The notes under the pieces were generated by a model, which was given only the letters and a program-made list of their open reading frames with translations, was not told the DNA's origin and searched no databases. Source: an uncultured Bacilli bacterium (GTDB taxonomy: Bacteria; Bacillota_I; Bacilli_A; RF39; UBA660). Taken from it: a DNA stretch of 11,803 nt. This document shows, in pieces, positions 1 through 6,543 of the stretch. Every line of letters starts with the position of its first letter. The first letter of the stretch is position 1. The DNA lies in NCBI GenBank assembly GCA_947628765.1, contig CANRBD010000031.1, positions 1 through 11,803 of the forward strand, given 5' to 3'. Both the position numbers and the translations under genes were made by a program.

Positions 1-383
1 GGTGTTGTTATATAATATGGAAGATTAGCCACGACATATAATTTTTTAAAATCATATTTGCGAATATCATCATTTATTTTTCGCTTTAAAAAATCAGCAT
101 ATATAACCTCTGTATTAGCGGTTATGTTATTTTCTAAAACTGGTTTTATGCTTTCATCTATCTCATAAGCTAAAACATTTTTGGCTTTTTCACCTAATTG
201 TTTGGTCAGCGATCCCGCCCCAGGACCTACTTCAATCACTAAAGTTTCTTTATCGATATCAGTTTTAGCTATGATATTATCAATAATATTTTTATCAATA
301 ATAAAGTTTTGCCCAAACTTTTTTTTAAAACTAAAATTTTGACTTTGTAAAACTTCTTTCATTTTATTAGGTGAATATTCCAT
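1..383 (-). CDS. rsmA: 16S rRNA dimethyladenosine transferase RsmA (KsgA), N-terminal part, cut by window edge
   Basis: RsmA uses S-adenosylmethionine to dimethylate two adjacent adenosines near the 3' end of 16S rRNA during late small-subunit assembly. Reading the minus strand by hand from ATG at 383 gives 127 codons before the window ends. Visible family marks are the N-terminal FGQNFIID (23-30), the SAM-binding motif I EVGPGAGSLT (51-60), an acidic residue ending motif II (YEID, 73-76), ADF (96-98), and the catalytic NLPYY motif (120-124). These are diagnostic for the KsgA/Dim1 family. A GGAGGG ribosome site lies six bases before ATG. The gene follows the 3D-domain protein gene, as ksgA follows yabE and rnmV in B. 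subtilis, but rnmV is missing between them. The C-terminal half lies outside the window, so intactness cannot be judged. Confidence 0.95.
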   Translation of the reverse strand, partial: MEYSPNKMKEVLQSQNFSFKKKFGQNFIIDKNIIDNIIAKTDIDKETLVIEVGPGAGSLTKQLGEKAKNVLAYEIDESIKPVLENNITANTEVIYADFLKRKINDDIRKYDFKKLYVVANLPYYITT

Positions 384-402
384 ATTGCCCTCCAACACTT
401 TT

Positions 403-411
403 ATTATAACA
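403..411 (-). promoter_or_regulatory. Extended -10 promoter for rsmA
   Basis: The minus strand reads TGT-TATAAT, an extended -10 element, about 20 bases before the rsmA ATG. No good -35 is present: the region 17 bases upstream is the T-run of the preceding terminator. Extended -10 promoters can work with a weak -35. The predicted leader is about 15 bases and includes the ribosome site. Confidence 0.55.
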
Positions 412-423
412 CTTTTTAAGGTG

Positions 424-445
424 AAAAAAAAGGGATTACCATCCC
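424..445 (-). terminator. Intrinsic terminator of the 3D-domain protein gene
   Basis: On the minus strand GGGAT (441-445) pairs with ATCCC (432-436) around a 4-base loop, followed by eight T (424-431). The stem is short but GC-rich and overlaps the stop codon of the gene it ends (TAA, 436-438). Confidence 0.65.
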
Positions 446-1128
446 CATCTTTGAACACTATACTTAACATTTTTATTAGTAGCATCATAAACACCATCTG
501 AATGTTCCGATACAAAAGCTAAATCCATATGAACTTCACCATGAGACCAAGCATTGCGCATAGCTCCACCGGTATCTAACACAATGGCGTTAAAATTACC
601 ATAAGTATCGTTTTCAACTTTAATAATTGTTCCACATGGAAATTTACTTAATGAAGCTGCCAAAATACGGACTGAACCGTATTCATGGTCTACATAAGTT
701 GTTCCATCTTGCGTTAAACTCCATGACCTTCCATCATATGTTTTACATGACACAAGCCCTTCTTGGCTGCATCCTAAACAATCAGCGCCATAGCCCGTCA
801 TTTTGCCAACAAACTTACCTTCTTCGCCAGTTCCTACTTCAATAATTTCATCAGTTGGCGTTTCTAAAGTTAAAATGTTTCCATTTTGTAAGTTTGTATA
901 AATAATTCCATTCTTCCCTTCCTGTTTGGTAACTACAACATCTTTAGGAAGTTTGTCATTATATTCTGTGACCACTTCATATGCTACTTCATTAATCTGC
1001 GTGGCCGAATTTTTTGTTTGATTTGTATTTTGAATAGTAGTTACATCTTGAAATCCAAATATTCCTAAGACTGCACTAAAAGCAATAGATGCCCATTTTG
1101 TAATCAGCCCCAGTAAATAAGTATTCAT
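436..1128 (-). CDS. Membrane-anchored 3D-domain cell-wall protein (YabE-like)
   Basis: This 230-residue protein is probably exported and likely acts on peptidoglycan. Residues about 4-25 form a hydrophobic N-terminal anchor or signal segment, followed by a polar linker. Residues about 47-100 resemble a G5-type extracellular adhesive domain. The C-terminal part (about 108-230) is a 3D domain, a double-psi beta barrel related to MltA lytic transglycosylases: it has YGADCLGCS (113-121), LDTGG (184-188) and HMDLAF (200-205), which carry the conserved aspartates D116, D185 and D202. Cysteines 117, 120, 128 and 165 could form disulfides or bind metal. Its place between tatD and ksgA matches yabE of B. 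subtilis, which is longer. The start at 1128 is backed by AGGAGGA five bases upstream. A role in wall turnover is inferred from the domain; substrate is unknown. Confidence 0.85.
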   Translation of the reverse strand: MNTYLLGLITKWASIAFSAVLGIFGFQDVTTIQNTNQTKNSATQINEVAYEVVTEYNDKLPKDVVVTKQEGKNGIIYTNLQNGNILTLETPTDEIIEVGTGEEGKFVGKMTGYGADCLGCSQEGLVSCKTYDGRSWSLTQDGTTYVDHEYGSVRILAASLSKFPCGTIIKVENDTYGNFNAIVLDTGGAMRNAWSHGEVHMDLAFVSEHSDGVYDATNKNVKYSVQRWGW

Positions 1129-1162
1129 AAGTTCCTCCTATTTTCAAATCGAAACGTGGCTT

Positions 1163-1192
1163 ATTATAACATAAATACTTACTTGATGTCAA
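1163..1192 (-). promoter_or_regulatory. Strong sigma-A-type promoter for the 3D-domain protein gene
   Basis: The minus strand has a perfect TTGACA (1187-1192), an 18-base spacer, and TGT-TATAAT (-10 at 1163-1168). The -35 lies inside the last codons of tatD and the -10 just beyond its stop, so this gene can be expressed apart from tatD. It is the best consensus match in the window. Confidence 0.8.
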
Positions 1193-1934
1193 ATATTCTT
1201 TTGGCATTTTCGGTTGTATATTTTAAAACATCATCAATTTTCATGTTTTTTATTTCTGCTATTTTTAAAGCAACATAGTATACATTTTTTGGTTCATTTT
1301 TATGTCCACGATAAGGTTCTGGTGTCAGATAAGGACTATCGGTTTCTAAAACGAAATATTTTAAATCTATTTCTTTTACTATATCTTTCAATTTCTTTTC
1401 ATTTTTAAAAGTTAGCACGCCACCAATTCCAAAAGTAACATTTAATGGAATAAATCTTTTAGCCATTTCTAAGCTGCCACTATAACAATGCATATTACAT
1501 TTAACTTCTTTATTTTTTTCTTGTTTTAAAATGTCATAAGTCTCTAATATGGCATCCCTTGAATGTATGACAATAGTTTTATTATATTTATTCGCTAAAT
1601 GAATTTGTTTAATAAAAAGTTCTCTTTGTTTATCTTTATTGTCACTAGTATAATGATAATCTAAGCCAATTTCTCCAATACCAACAATTTTTGGATGATT
1701 TAAAAATTCTTCTAACATTTTTAAATCTTCTTCTTTATATGTACTTGCAAACTCCGGATGAATTCCTATAGTCCCATAGATATTATCATACTTTTCGCAC
1801 AAAGCAATTACTTCCTTAATATCCGATGGACTAGCACTACTTACTATCATTATATTGTTTCCCATGTTTTTTATGACTTTTTTGACATCATCATAATCTT
1901 CTTTACCTAAATGGCAATGTGTATCTATCATCAT
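1179..1934 (-). CDS. tatD: TatD-family metal-dependent hydrolase / DNase
   Basis: TatD enzymes are TIM-barrel metallohydrolases of the amidohydrolase superfamily with 3'-5' exonuclease or DNase activity, thought to help in DNA repair or decay. The 251-residue product has all expected metal ligands: DTHCH (4-8, ligands H6 and H8), GEIGLDY (87-93, E88), IHS (H124), MHCYSG (148-153, H149) and ETDSPYLTPEPYRGHKNEP (197-215, D199), the signature of the family. Length is typical. A GTG three codons further upstream (1943) would extend it, but AGGTG sits six bases before ATG 1934 and would be part of the coding region if GTG were used, so 1934 is preferred; ATG 1931 is also possible. In B. subtilis tatD directly follows metS; here four other genes lie between them. 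Confidence 0.95.
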   Translation of the reverse strand: MMIDTHCHLGKEDYDDVKKVIKNMGNNIMIVSSASPSDIKEVIALCEKYDNIYGTIGIHPEFASTYKEEDLKMLEEFLNHPKIVGIGEIGLDYHYTSDNKDKQRELFIKQIHLANKYNKTIVIHSRDAILETYDILKQEKNKEVKCNMHCYSGSLEMAKRFIPLNVTFGIGGVLTFKNEKKLKDIVKEIDLKYFVLETDSPYLTPEPYRGHKNEPKNVYYVALKIAEIKNMKIDDVLKYTTENAKRIFDIK

Positions 1935-1945
1935 TTTAATCACCT

Positions 1946-1977
1946 AAAAAGATTATACCATATTTAGTATAATCTTT
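1946..1977 (-). terminator. Intrinsic terminator of the 54-residue membrane protein gene
   Basis: A perfect 11-bp inverted repeat (AAAGATTATAC, 1948-1958, and its complement, 1967-1977) with an 8-base loop is followed on the minus strand by a run of five T. It begins in the stop codon of the small gene upstream. The stem is AT-rich, so efficiency may be modest. Confidence 0.55.
1952..1960 (-). promoter_or_regulatory. Extended -10 promoter for tatD, inside the upstream terminator stem
   Basis: The descending arm of the terminator hairpin reads TGG-TATAAT on the minus strand. Transcription from it would start about 13 bases before the tatD ATG, giving a very short leader that still contains AGGTG. 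No -35 resembling TTGACA is found at 16-18 bases, so this rests on the extended -10 alone. Confidence 0.4.
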
Positions 1978-2140
1978 AATGTCGTTTTATATAAATAAAC
2001 CTCATAAAACAACTTATCATAAATACGAGATAAGCAAAATCTAAAGCTGACCACTGCTTTACTACATCAACAACTAAAGCGATTATTAATACTGTTAATA
2101 ATACACAGATGATACTACTTTCTTTGTCTTTTGTAAGCAT
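1976..2140 (-). CDS. Small membrane protein of 54 residues, unknown function
   Basis: This short gene was found by translating the minus strand by hand. It starts at ATG 2140 and ends at TAA 1976-1978. The product begins MLTKDKESS, then has a hydrophobic stretch (about 10-27), a short polar turn (DVVKQWSALD), a second hydrophobic stretch (about 35-51) and a basic tail (IKRH). This predicts a two-pass membrane hairpin. AAGGAG lies eight bases before the ATG, a promoter with TTGAAA and TGT-TATAGT lies 32 bases upstream of the start, and a hairpin terminator overlaps the stop. The full set of signals argues that it is a real single-gene unit. I recognise no family. It lies between the sensor-like protein gene and tatD, both on the same strand. 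Confidence 0.7.
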   Translation of the reverse strand: MLTKDKESSIICVLLTVLIIALVVDVVKQWSALDFAYLVFMISCFMRFIYIKRH

Positions 2141-2171
2141 TTGAAATTCTCCTTTTTATCCGTACTTAAAC

Positions 2172-2200
2172 ACTATAACATTATATACCATGAATTTCAA
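2172..2200 (-). promoter_or_regulatory. Promoter for the 54-residue membrane protein gene
   Basis: The minus strand has TTGAAA (2195-2200), a 17-base spacer and TGT-TATAGT (-10 at 2172-2177). A second TATAAT lies a few bases upstream but has no matching -35. The remaining gap up to the sensor gene stop (2201-2255) is AT-rich, and I see no convincing terminator in it. Confidence 0.55.
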
Positions 2201-2255
2201 ACATTTTTAATCGACAATTTACAACATTTTACAAAGAATTTTTTTGTTTATAAAT

Positions 2256-4079
2256 TTAAAATCTTTTTAAAATTCGGTGGATTTCTGACTCTAGTTTTTC
2301 TTTTTTAATTGAATCAGCAAAACCATCTTGTAAATAATGAAGCTTAATATGTTCTTTATTATTTTCAAGCATTACTACTACAGGTGTTTTAAAGTTTTTA
2401 ATTGTTTGTAATTCTTTTAAAATATTAAGCGCACTACTTTCACCAATTTCATCGTCTAAAATAATTAAATCATATTTAAGGTTTGACCTTATTTTTTCAA
2501 TACAATCACGCTCATATACTGTTCCACTTACATTAATTGATTCTTTACTAATAATTTTTTCTATTTCTGCAAGTTCATTTTCATTAGTATCAACTACTAA
2601 AACATGCTTATTACCATACATTAATTGTTCATAATTTTCGAGTTTTTTGGAAATTTCAGTTTCTGCTGTTCCCACTACTTTTTGTTCCAAAATAATAGTT
2701 ACAGCTGTACCAACATTTTCCTCACTTTTTATCATAAGTGAACCACCTAACATATTGACAATCTTTTTAACTGCAATAATATCTAAATGACAATCTTCTT
2801 TATTAACATCTATTTTTTGTAAATCATCACTAGTATAACTTAAAATTTCATTGATTCGGTCAATACCAATGCCACGGCCAGAATCTTCAATAGTAATTAC
2901 TAAACGGCATATATTATATCTAATCATCGAGCTCACATCTAAAGAAATAAAGCCATTAGTGGTAAAACTATCACAAATATTAATCACTGATGAAACAGCT
3001 TGTTTAATTTTAATGGCATCACCATATAAATATGAAGGAATATTAGCACTGATATTAAATTCAAATTTTAAATTTTGTTTAATTTCTTCTCGTGCACGAG
3101 AAGAAATTTCTTTAAATAAATTATTAACGTTATATTTACTATCAAACACTTTAATTTTTTGGGTATCCATATTAGAAATATTTAAAGCTTTATTGATTAA
3201 ATAGTCGATTTGATTACTATAACTATTTATATACTTACTAGCATTAACCATTTCTTCCTTAGTCTTCATACTCGCTATATCATGACTAAGTGTAATTATA
3301 TCTTTAACGGGTTTTTTAATATCTTGAGTCATTCTAAATAAAAATCTTGAAGTATCTTCGTTTGATTTTTCAATAACTTTTTTATTTTTATAAAGTTCAC
3401 TGATTAATTGAACATCGGGATTTTCAATAGTAAAATACATAATAAACGTAATAAAGCATTCTACTGTTGTAGTTAAAATTAATGATGGATTCATTTTTTG
3501 AATCACTACTACTAATAAAAATAATATTATAAGTGCATAAACTGGAATATATTGTTTTGTACGGGCCTTTTTTCGATTAAAGAACAATAATAGTAACATT
3601 ATAATCATAGATAAAAATCCAGCTATAAAATAAGTAAAATCAACAGCTAAGCCTTCAGGAAAAATCGCATTGCCTTTAATATTATATGATAAAGGCATAA
3701 GTGGTACTACTAAAGCACAAATAATAAATATGCCTAAAATAATTTTTAATCGACGCTTATAAGTACTTAAAAATTCTTGTTCACTCATTTTATCTTTTTT
3801 CATTGAGATTGTAAAAACATACATCAAGAACAAACCTGACCACAAAATATAATAAATAAACATCAAAAGGGTGACAACTCTAAAGAAAAACGTATTTACT
3901 AAATTATTTAACACCAATACACAACTAGTTGTATCTAAAGTAATCCCTAAACAAGAAAGGCCAATCATATAAGAATATATTTTATTTTCGGTTGTCGCTA
4001 TTCTGTCTTTGGAAAAATATGCAATAGCTAGTAGACACATATATACCATACTTAATATTGTTACAGGTATTGTTAACAT
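2256..4079 (-). CDS. Membrane sensor-like protein: degenerate hybrid histidine kinase with C-terminal receiver-like domain
   Basis: The 607-residue protein has an N-terminal membrane region of about seven hydrophobic segments (roughly 3-22, 36-60, 68-90, 112-131, 148-167, 178-194, 200-217), then a DHp-like helix (about 235-305), a GHKL ATPase-like domain (about 315-465) and a receiver-like domain (about 490-607). The order is that of a hybrid histidine kinase, but key residues are changed. The H-box reads MTQDIKKP (250-257), so Gln252 replaces the phospho-accepting His. The N-box reads VINICDSFT (365-373), with Ile at the usual Asn. The G1 box DSGRG (399-403) remains, but the G2 box GLGL is HLDI (431-434). 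In the receiver, the acidic pair is Asp-Thr (497-498), Asp542 is kept, and Leu571 replaces the switch Thr/Ser. AAGGTGGG precedes ATG 4079. Signalling without autophosphorylation is inferred; ligand and partner are unknown. Confidence 0.8.
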   Translation of the reverse strand: MLTIPVTILSMVYMCLLAIAYFSKDRIATTENKIYSYMIGLSCLGITLDTTSCVLVLNNLVNTFFFRVVTLLMFIYYILWSGLFLMYVFTISMKKDKMSEQEFLSTYKRRLKIILGIFIICALVVPLMPLSYNIKGNAIFPEGLAVDFTYFIAGFLSMIIMLLLLFFNRKKARTKQYIPVYALIILFLLVVVIQKMNPSLILTTTVECFITFIMYFTIENPDVQLISELYKNKKVIEKSNEDTSRFLFRMTQDIKKPVKDIITLSHDIASMKTKEEMVNASKYINSYSNQIDYLINKALNISNMDTQKIKVFDSKYNVNNLFKEISSRAREEIKQNLKFEFNISANIPSYLYGDAIKIKQAVSSVINICDSFTTNGFISLDVSSMIRYNICRLVITIEDSGRGIGIDRINEILSYTSDDLQKIDVNKEDCHLDIIAVKKIVNMLGGSLMIKSEENVGTAVTIILEQKVVGTAETEISKKLENYEQLMYGNKHVLVVDTNENELAEIEKIISKESINVSGTVYERDCIEKIRSNLKYDLIILDDEIGESSALNILKELQTIKNFKTPVVVMLENNKEHIKLHYLQDGFADSIKKEKLESEIHRILKRF

Positions 4080-4104
4080 TTTCCCACCTTCTTACTTTAT
4101 AATA

Positions 4105-4133
4105 ATTATAGCATAAAAAAAGTGATTAGTAAA
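4105..4133 (-). promoter_or_regulatory. Promoter for the sensor-like protein gene, overlapping the upstream terminator
   Basis: The minus strand reads TTTACT (4128-4133), a 17-base spacer, and TGC-TATAAT (-10 at 4105-4110). The -35 falls in the loop and descending arm of the terminator of the AMP-forming enzyme gene, and the -10 directly follows its T-run. The gene can therefore be transcribed apart from its neighbour. Confidence 0.6.
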
Positions 4134-4147
4134 TCAACTAATCACTT
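4115..4147 (-). terminator. Intrinsic terminator of the acyl-CoA-synthetase-like gene
   Basis: AAGTGATTAG and its complement form a perfect 10-bp stem (4120-4129 with 4138-4147) with an 8-base loop. On the minus strand it ends in a run of seven T (4115-4121). It lies 14 bases past the stop codon of the gene it ends. Confidence 0.8.
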
Positions 4148-4160
4148 CACTTGTCTCTTA

Positions 4161-6008
4161 TTAATTAGGCATTGATGGTTTTTTTACAAAAACTTTGCGA
4201 TCAGCTTTTTCTTCAAAACCTTCAGTTTCTAATTGTTGATAATTTATTTTACCTCTATTGGTGTATGGTAACTCATCTCTAAAGATATAAGCAAAAATAT
4301 TGATATATGATTGGGCATTTTCAGCAATAATTTGTTCAAGTTCAGCCATAACTTGTTCTTCTTTACCTTTGTATTCATCTTTGATAGCCACATTAACAAT
4401 CGGTATTTTTTGATCAGTTACAGCTATCGCTGCTGTAAATGGTGATTTAATACCACTTAAAATACATTTTTGAACAGCAGGATGTTTACTTAAAAAGCTT
4501 TCTAAAGCTGAAGGATAAACTTTTAATCCCATAAAGTTAAATGTTCTACTTGTTCTATCATGCATCGCAATTTTGCCTTGTTCATTCATATGGACCATAT
4601 CGCCTGGATGTAGCCAAACCTGACCATCAGCATGTGTTTTAAGCGCTTTTTTCGTTTTTTCTTCATCTAAATAACCAACCATAGCTGTATCAGTCATTAC
4701 CGCCCATTCTCCAACTTCGCCATATTTTAATTCTTCACCAGTTGCCGGATCAAAGACAGCGGAAACATTTCCAGCTAATGGAATTCCCATATACCCTGGT
4801 TCATTTTCTTCACCTAAACCATAACAGAAAGCTCCTGTTGATTCAGTAAATCCGCAGCCTTGAGCAAAAGCATCTTTAGCTCCGTGAGCCTCTAAAAATT
4901 TTCTAGCATATTCATCGGCTTGTTTAGTCATACCGTCACCACCGCAAGGCATCATTTCTAAAAATGATAAGTCAGTATTCTCATCGATTAAAGGACTATT
5001 AACTAAAAATTCAATGTGAATTGGTGAACATGATACATCATTTGGTTTATTAGTTAAAACAAACTCTGAAAATTTTGGAATTTGTAAACAATCTACAACA
5101 ACATTCGTTTCGCCCGCTAAAATTGGAGAAACAATGCTTTCTGATAATCCAAAAGCAATAATGCCTGGAAGACAACTTAAATTAATACGATTTCTTCCCC
5201 ATTTCCAGTTTGAATTCATTTGACGATAATATTTAGAAACAAAATTGTAATCTGTAAGCTTTACCCCTTTAGATGGGCCAGTGGAACCACCTGTATACAT
5301 AATTGTTGATACTTCATATTTGTCAAAGGGATGAACTTCTGGTAATGTTTCATTTTCCCCATTTTTTATAAAATCTTGATAACTTGTATAACTTTCGCTT
5401 TGTTCTAAAGTAGTTAAATCAGTTTCTACTTTATTACTATTTAACGTTGGTAAAACAACGATATTATCAATAATATTTCCCTTAACTAATGGTTCAGCCG
5501 AAGGTAAAAATTCTTCAGCAATAAAATAATGCTTGGCATTGGTTTCACTAATCATACGTTTTTTCTCTGCTGGACTATTAGTTGGATCAATAAAATGAGC
5601 TACTACTCCTAATCTACTTTTAGCAAAAACTAAAGCAATACCTTCGATTGAATTTTTAAAAGTAGTAATAATCTCATCACCCGGTTTTAATCCAAGCGCT
5701 ACTAAAGCTTTAGCAAAATTATCTACCATTTCGATAAATTCACCATAAGAAACTTTTTGATTATTTCTATCAGCACACACAAAAATGGCATTTTCAAGAT
5801 TGTCTTTATTATTTTCTACTAATGCTTGATAAAGCGTTTGTTCTGGAATAACACAATCATGTGCTTCTTCTTTATAATACTGTAACCAAGGTTTATCAAT
5901 CGAAGCATAGCCAGTTAATTCCCCACTTTTTTTCTTATCAAGTTTTGGTGAATGGAAAAGAACTTCTTTAGTCTTTTCTTCATTCATCATAGTTATCTTT
6001 TCTGTCAT
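4161..6008 (-). CDS. AMP-forming acyl-CoA synthetase / adenylate-forming enzyme, class I
   Basis: Enzymes of this superfamily activate a carboxylate with ATP to an acyl-adenylate and pass it to CoA or another thiol. The 615-residue product has the full motif set: phosphate-binding YTGGSTGPSKG (238-248), GFTESTG (386-392) with the Mg/ATP-binding Glu389, GD (469-470), the hinge region DRTSRTFNFMGLKVYP (484-499), and LPYTNRGKI (580-588) with the adenylation Lys587. There are no membrane segments or carrier domain, so it is a free-standing cytosolic enzyme. Substrate cannot be read from sequence; fatty acid is the usual guess. The frame stays open upstream to 6122, but GGGGGA lies before ATG 6008 and a promoter lies 38 bases upstream of it, so 6008 is chosen. 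The gene has its own terminator and promoter, so it is probably a single unit. Confidence 0.85.
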   Translation of the reverse strand: MTEKITMMNEEKTKEVLFHSPKLDKKKSGELTGYASIDKPWLQYYKEEAHDCVIPEQTLYQALVENNKDNLENAIFVCADRNNQKVSYGEFIEMVDNFAKALVALGLKPGDEIITTFKNSIEGIALVFAKSRLGVVAHFIDPTNSPAEKKRMISETNAKHYFIAEEFLPSAEPLVKGNIIDNIVVLPTLNSNKVETDLTTLEQSESYTSYQDFIKNGENETLPEVHPFDKYEVSTIMYTGGSTGPSKGVKLTDYNFVSKYYRQMNSNWKWGRNRINLSCLPGIIAFGLSESIVSPILAGETNVVVDCLQIPKFSEFVLTNKPNDVSCSPIHIEFLVNSPLIDENTDLSFLEMMPCGGDGMTKQADEYARKFLEAHGAKDAFAQGCGFTESTGAFCYGLGEENEPGYMGIPLAGNVSAVFDPATGEELKYGEVGEWAVMTDTAMVGYLDEEKTKKALKTHADGQVWLHPGDMVHMNEQGKIAMHDRTSRTFNFMGLKVYPSALESFLSKHPAVQKCILSGIKSPFTAAIAVTDQKIPIVNVAIKDEYKGKEEQVMAELEQIIAENAQSYINIFAYIFRDELPYTNRGKINYQQLETEGFEEKADRKVFVKKPSMPN

Positions 6009-6045
6009 ATTAGTTCCCCCTATCTTACAACATACTACAATTTGT

Positions 6046-6074
6046 ATTATAACAATTTTTGTTTTAAGATACAA
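6046..6074 (-). promoter_or_regulatory. Promoter for the acyl-CoA-synthetase-like gene
   Basis: The minus strand has TGT-TATAAT (-10 at 6046-6051) with a weak TTGTAT (6069-6074) 17 bases upstream. It supports ATG 6008 as the start, because the longer reading frame would begin upstream of this promoter. Confidence 0.6.
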
Positions 6075-6106
6075 TAATTTATGTCCAAAAGTGACAAGTA
6101 AAACAA

Positions 6107-6137
6107 AAAAATAAAACATCAATTTTGTTTTATTTTT
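6107..6137 (-). terminator. Possible weak terminator of the 106-residue membrane protein gene
   Basis: AAAAATAAAAC (6107-6117) and its complement (6127-6137) form an 11-bp inverted repeat around a 9-base loop that contains the stop codon; a T-rich stretch follows on the minus strand. The stem has only one G-C pair, so it may be a chance AT-rich repeat. Confidence 0.3.
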
Positions 6138-6439
6138 CTTTTGTAAATAATACGTTTTTTTATTTTACCTGTTTTTTCTAATTCACTCTTGTGTGACTGA
6201 TATGTTCTATTAATCCCACAACAATGCCCTAAAGTTCCAATAGCTGCACCTAAAAATAACATTGAAACAAATGGTTGTAATGGAGCCGTTAAAAATGCAA
6301 TCGTCATGGTTGTTCCAGAACATAAAGCAAATTTTTTTCTAGCTTTACTTAACTCCTCTAATTTTGTACTTACATAAGTAATATTTGTGTTTCCATCTTT
6401 ATCCCTAGATATTTCTTTTACAATAGAATCTCTTAACAT
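6119..6439 (-). CDS. Small membrane protein of 106 residues, unknown function
   Basis: I do not recognise this family. The product has a charged N-terminal half (about 1-36), a hydrophobic hairpin (about 37-51 and 54-75, with a Pro-rich turn APLQP), and a strongly basic tail rich in Lys and Arg (about 83-104). This predicts two membrane passes with both ends in the cytoplasm. Cys40, Cys73 and Cys74 lie at the membrane edges. The frame is open up to 6484, but AAGGAGGG sits six bases before ATG 6439 and the promoter -10 lies at 6473-6478, so 6439 is preferred. The gene lies between metG and the AMP-forming enzyme gene, with its own promoter. It ends in TGA, which shows UGA is not read as Trp here. 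Confidence 0.75.
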   Translation of the reverse strand: MLRDSIVKEISRDKDGNTNITYVSTKLEELSKARKKFALCSGTTMTIAFLTAPLQPFVSMLFLGAAIGTLGHCCGINRTYQSHKSELEKTGKIKKRIIYKRKIKQN

Positions 6440-6472
6440 TTTAATCCCTCCTTCCTTTTTGGCGTCCGACTT

Positions 6473-6501
6473 ATTATATGTCATTAAAAAAATATTGTAA
6501 A
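6473..6501 (-). promoter_or_regulatory. Promoter for the 106-residue membrane protein gene, overlapping the metG terminator
   Basis: The minus strand has TTTACA (6496-6501), a 17-base spacer and a perfect TATAAT (6473-6478). The -35 is the first six bases of the descending arm of the metG terminator hairpin. This is the only promoter in the window lacking the TGn extension. Confidence 0.65.
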
Positions 6502-6530
6502 CCCCTTTTTGCGAATTTTACAATATTTTT
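6486..6530 (-). terminator. Intrinsic terminator of the dut-metG operon
   Basis: A perfect 14-bp inverted repeat (AAAAATATTGTAAA, 6488-6501, with 6517-6530) and a 15-base loop lie just past the metG stop. On the minus strand the stem runs into seven T (6486-6492). It has few G-C pairs but is long and perfectly paired. Confidence 0.65.
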
Positions 6531-6543
6531 CATTTATTAAAAT

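Noticed and set aside
1214..1408. Open frame of 64 codons on the plus strand inside tatD
   Set aside because: It lies wholly antisense to a well-supported gene, and its product is low-complexity Phe/Leu/His text without a ribosome site. Similar antisense frames at 627-845, 2851-3204, 6509-6769, 9038-9397, 10572-10820 and 11085-11384 were rejected for the same reason.
1935..1943. GTG start at 1943 for tatD
   Set aside because: The AGGTG ribosome site for ATG 1934 overlaps this GTG, no second ribosome site lies upstream, and TatD proteins start just before the DTHCH motif.
2141..2255. Terminator after the sensor-like gene
   Set aside because: Only short A/T-only repeats such as ACAAA with TTTGT are present, without a clear stem followed by a T-run.
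6009..6122. N-terminal extension of the AMP-forming enzyme to ATG 6122, overlapping the upstream gene
   Set aside because: The extension crosses a TGT-TATAAT promoter, and ATG 6008 has a strong GGGGGA ribosome site. The extra hydrophobic residues are translated AT-rich leader sequence.
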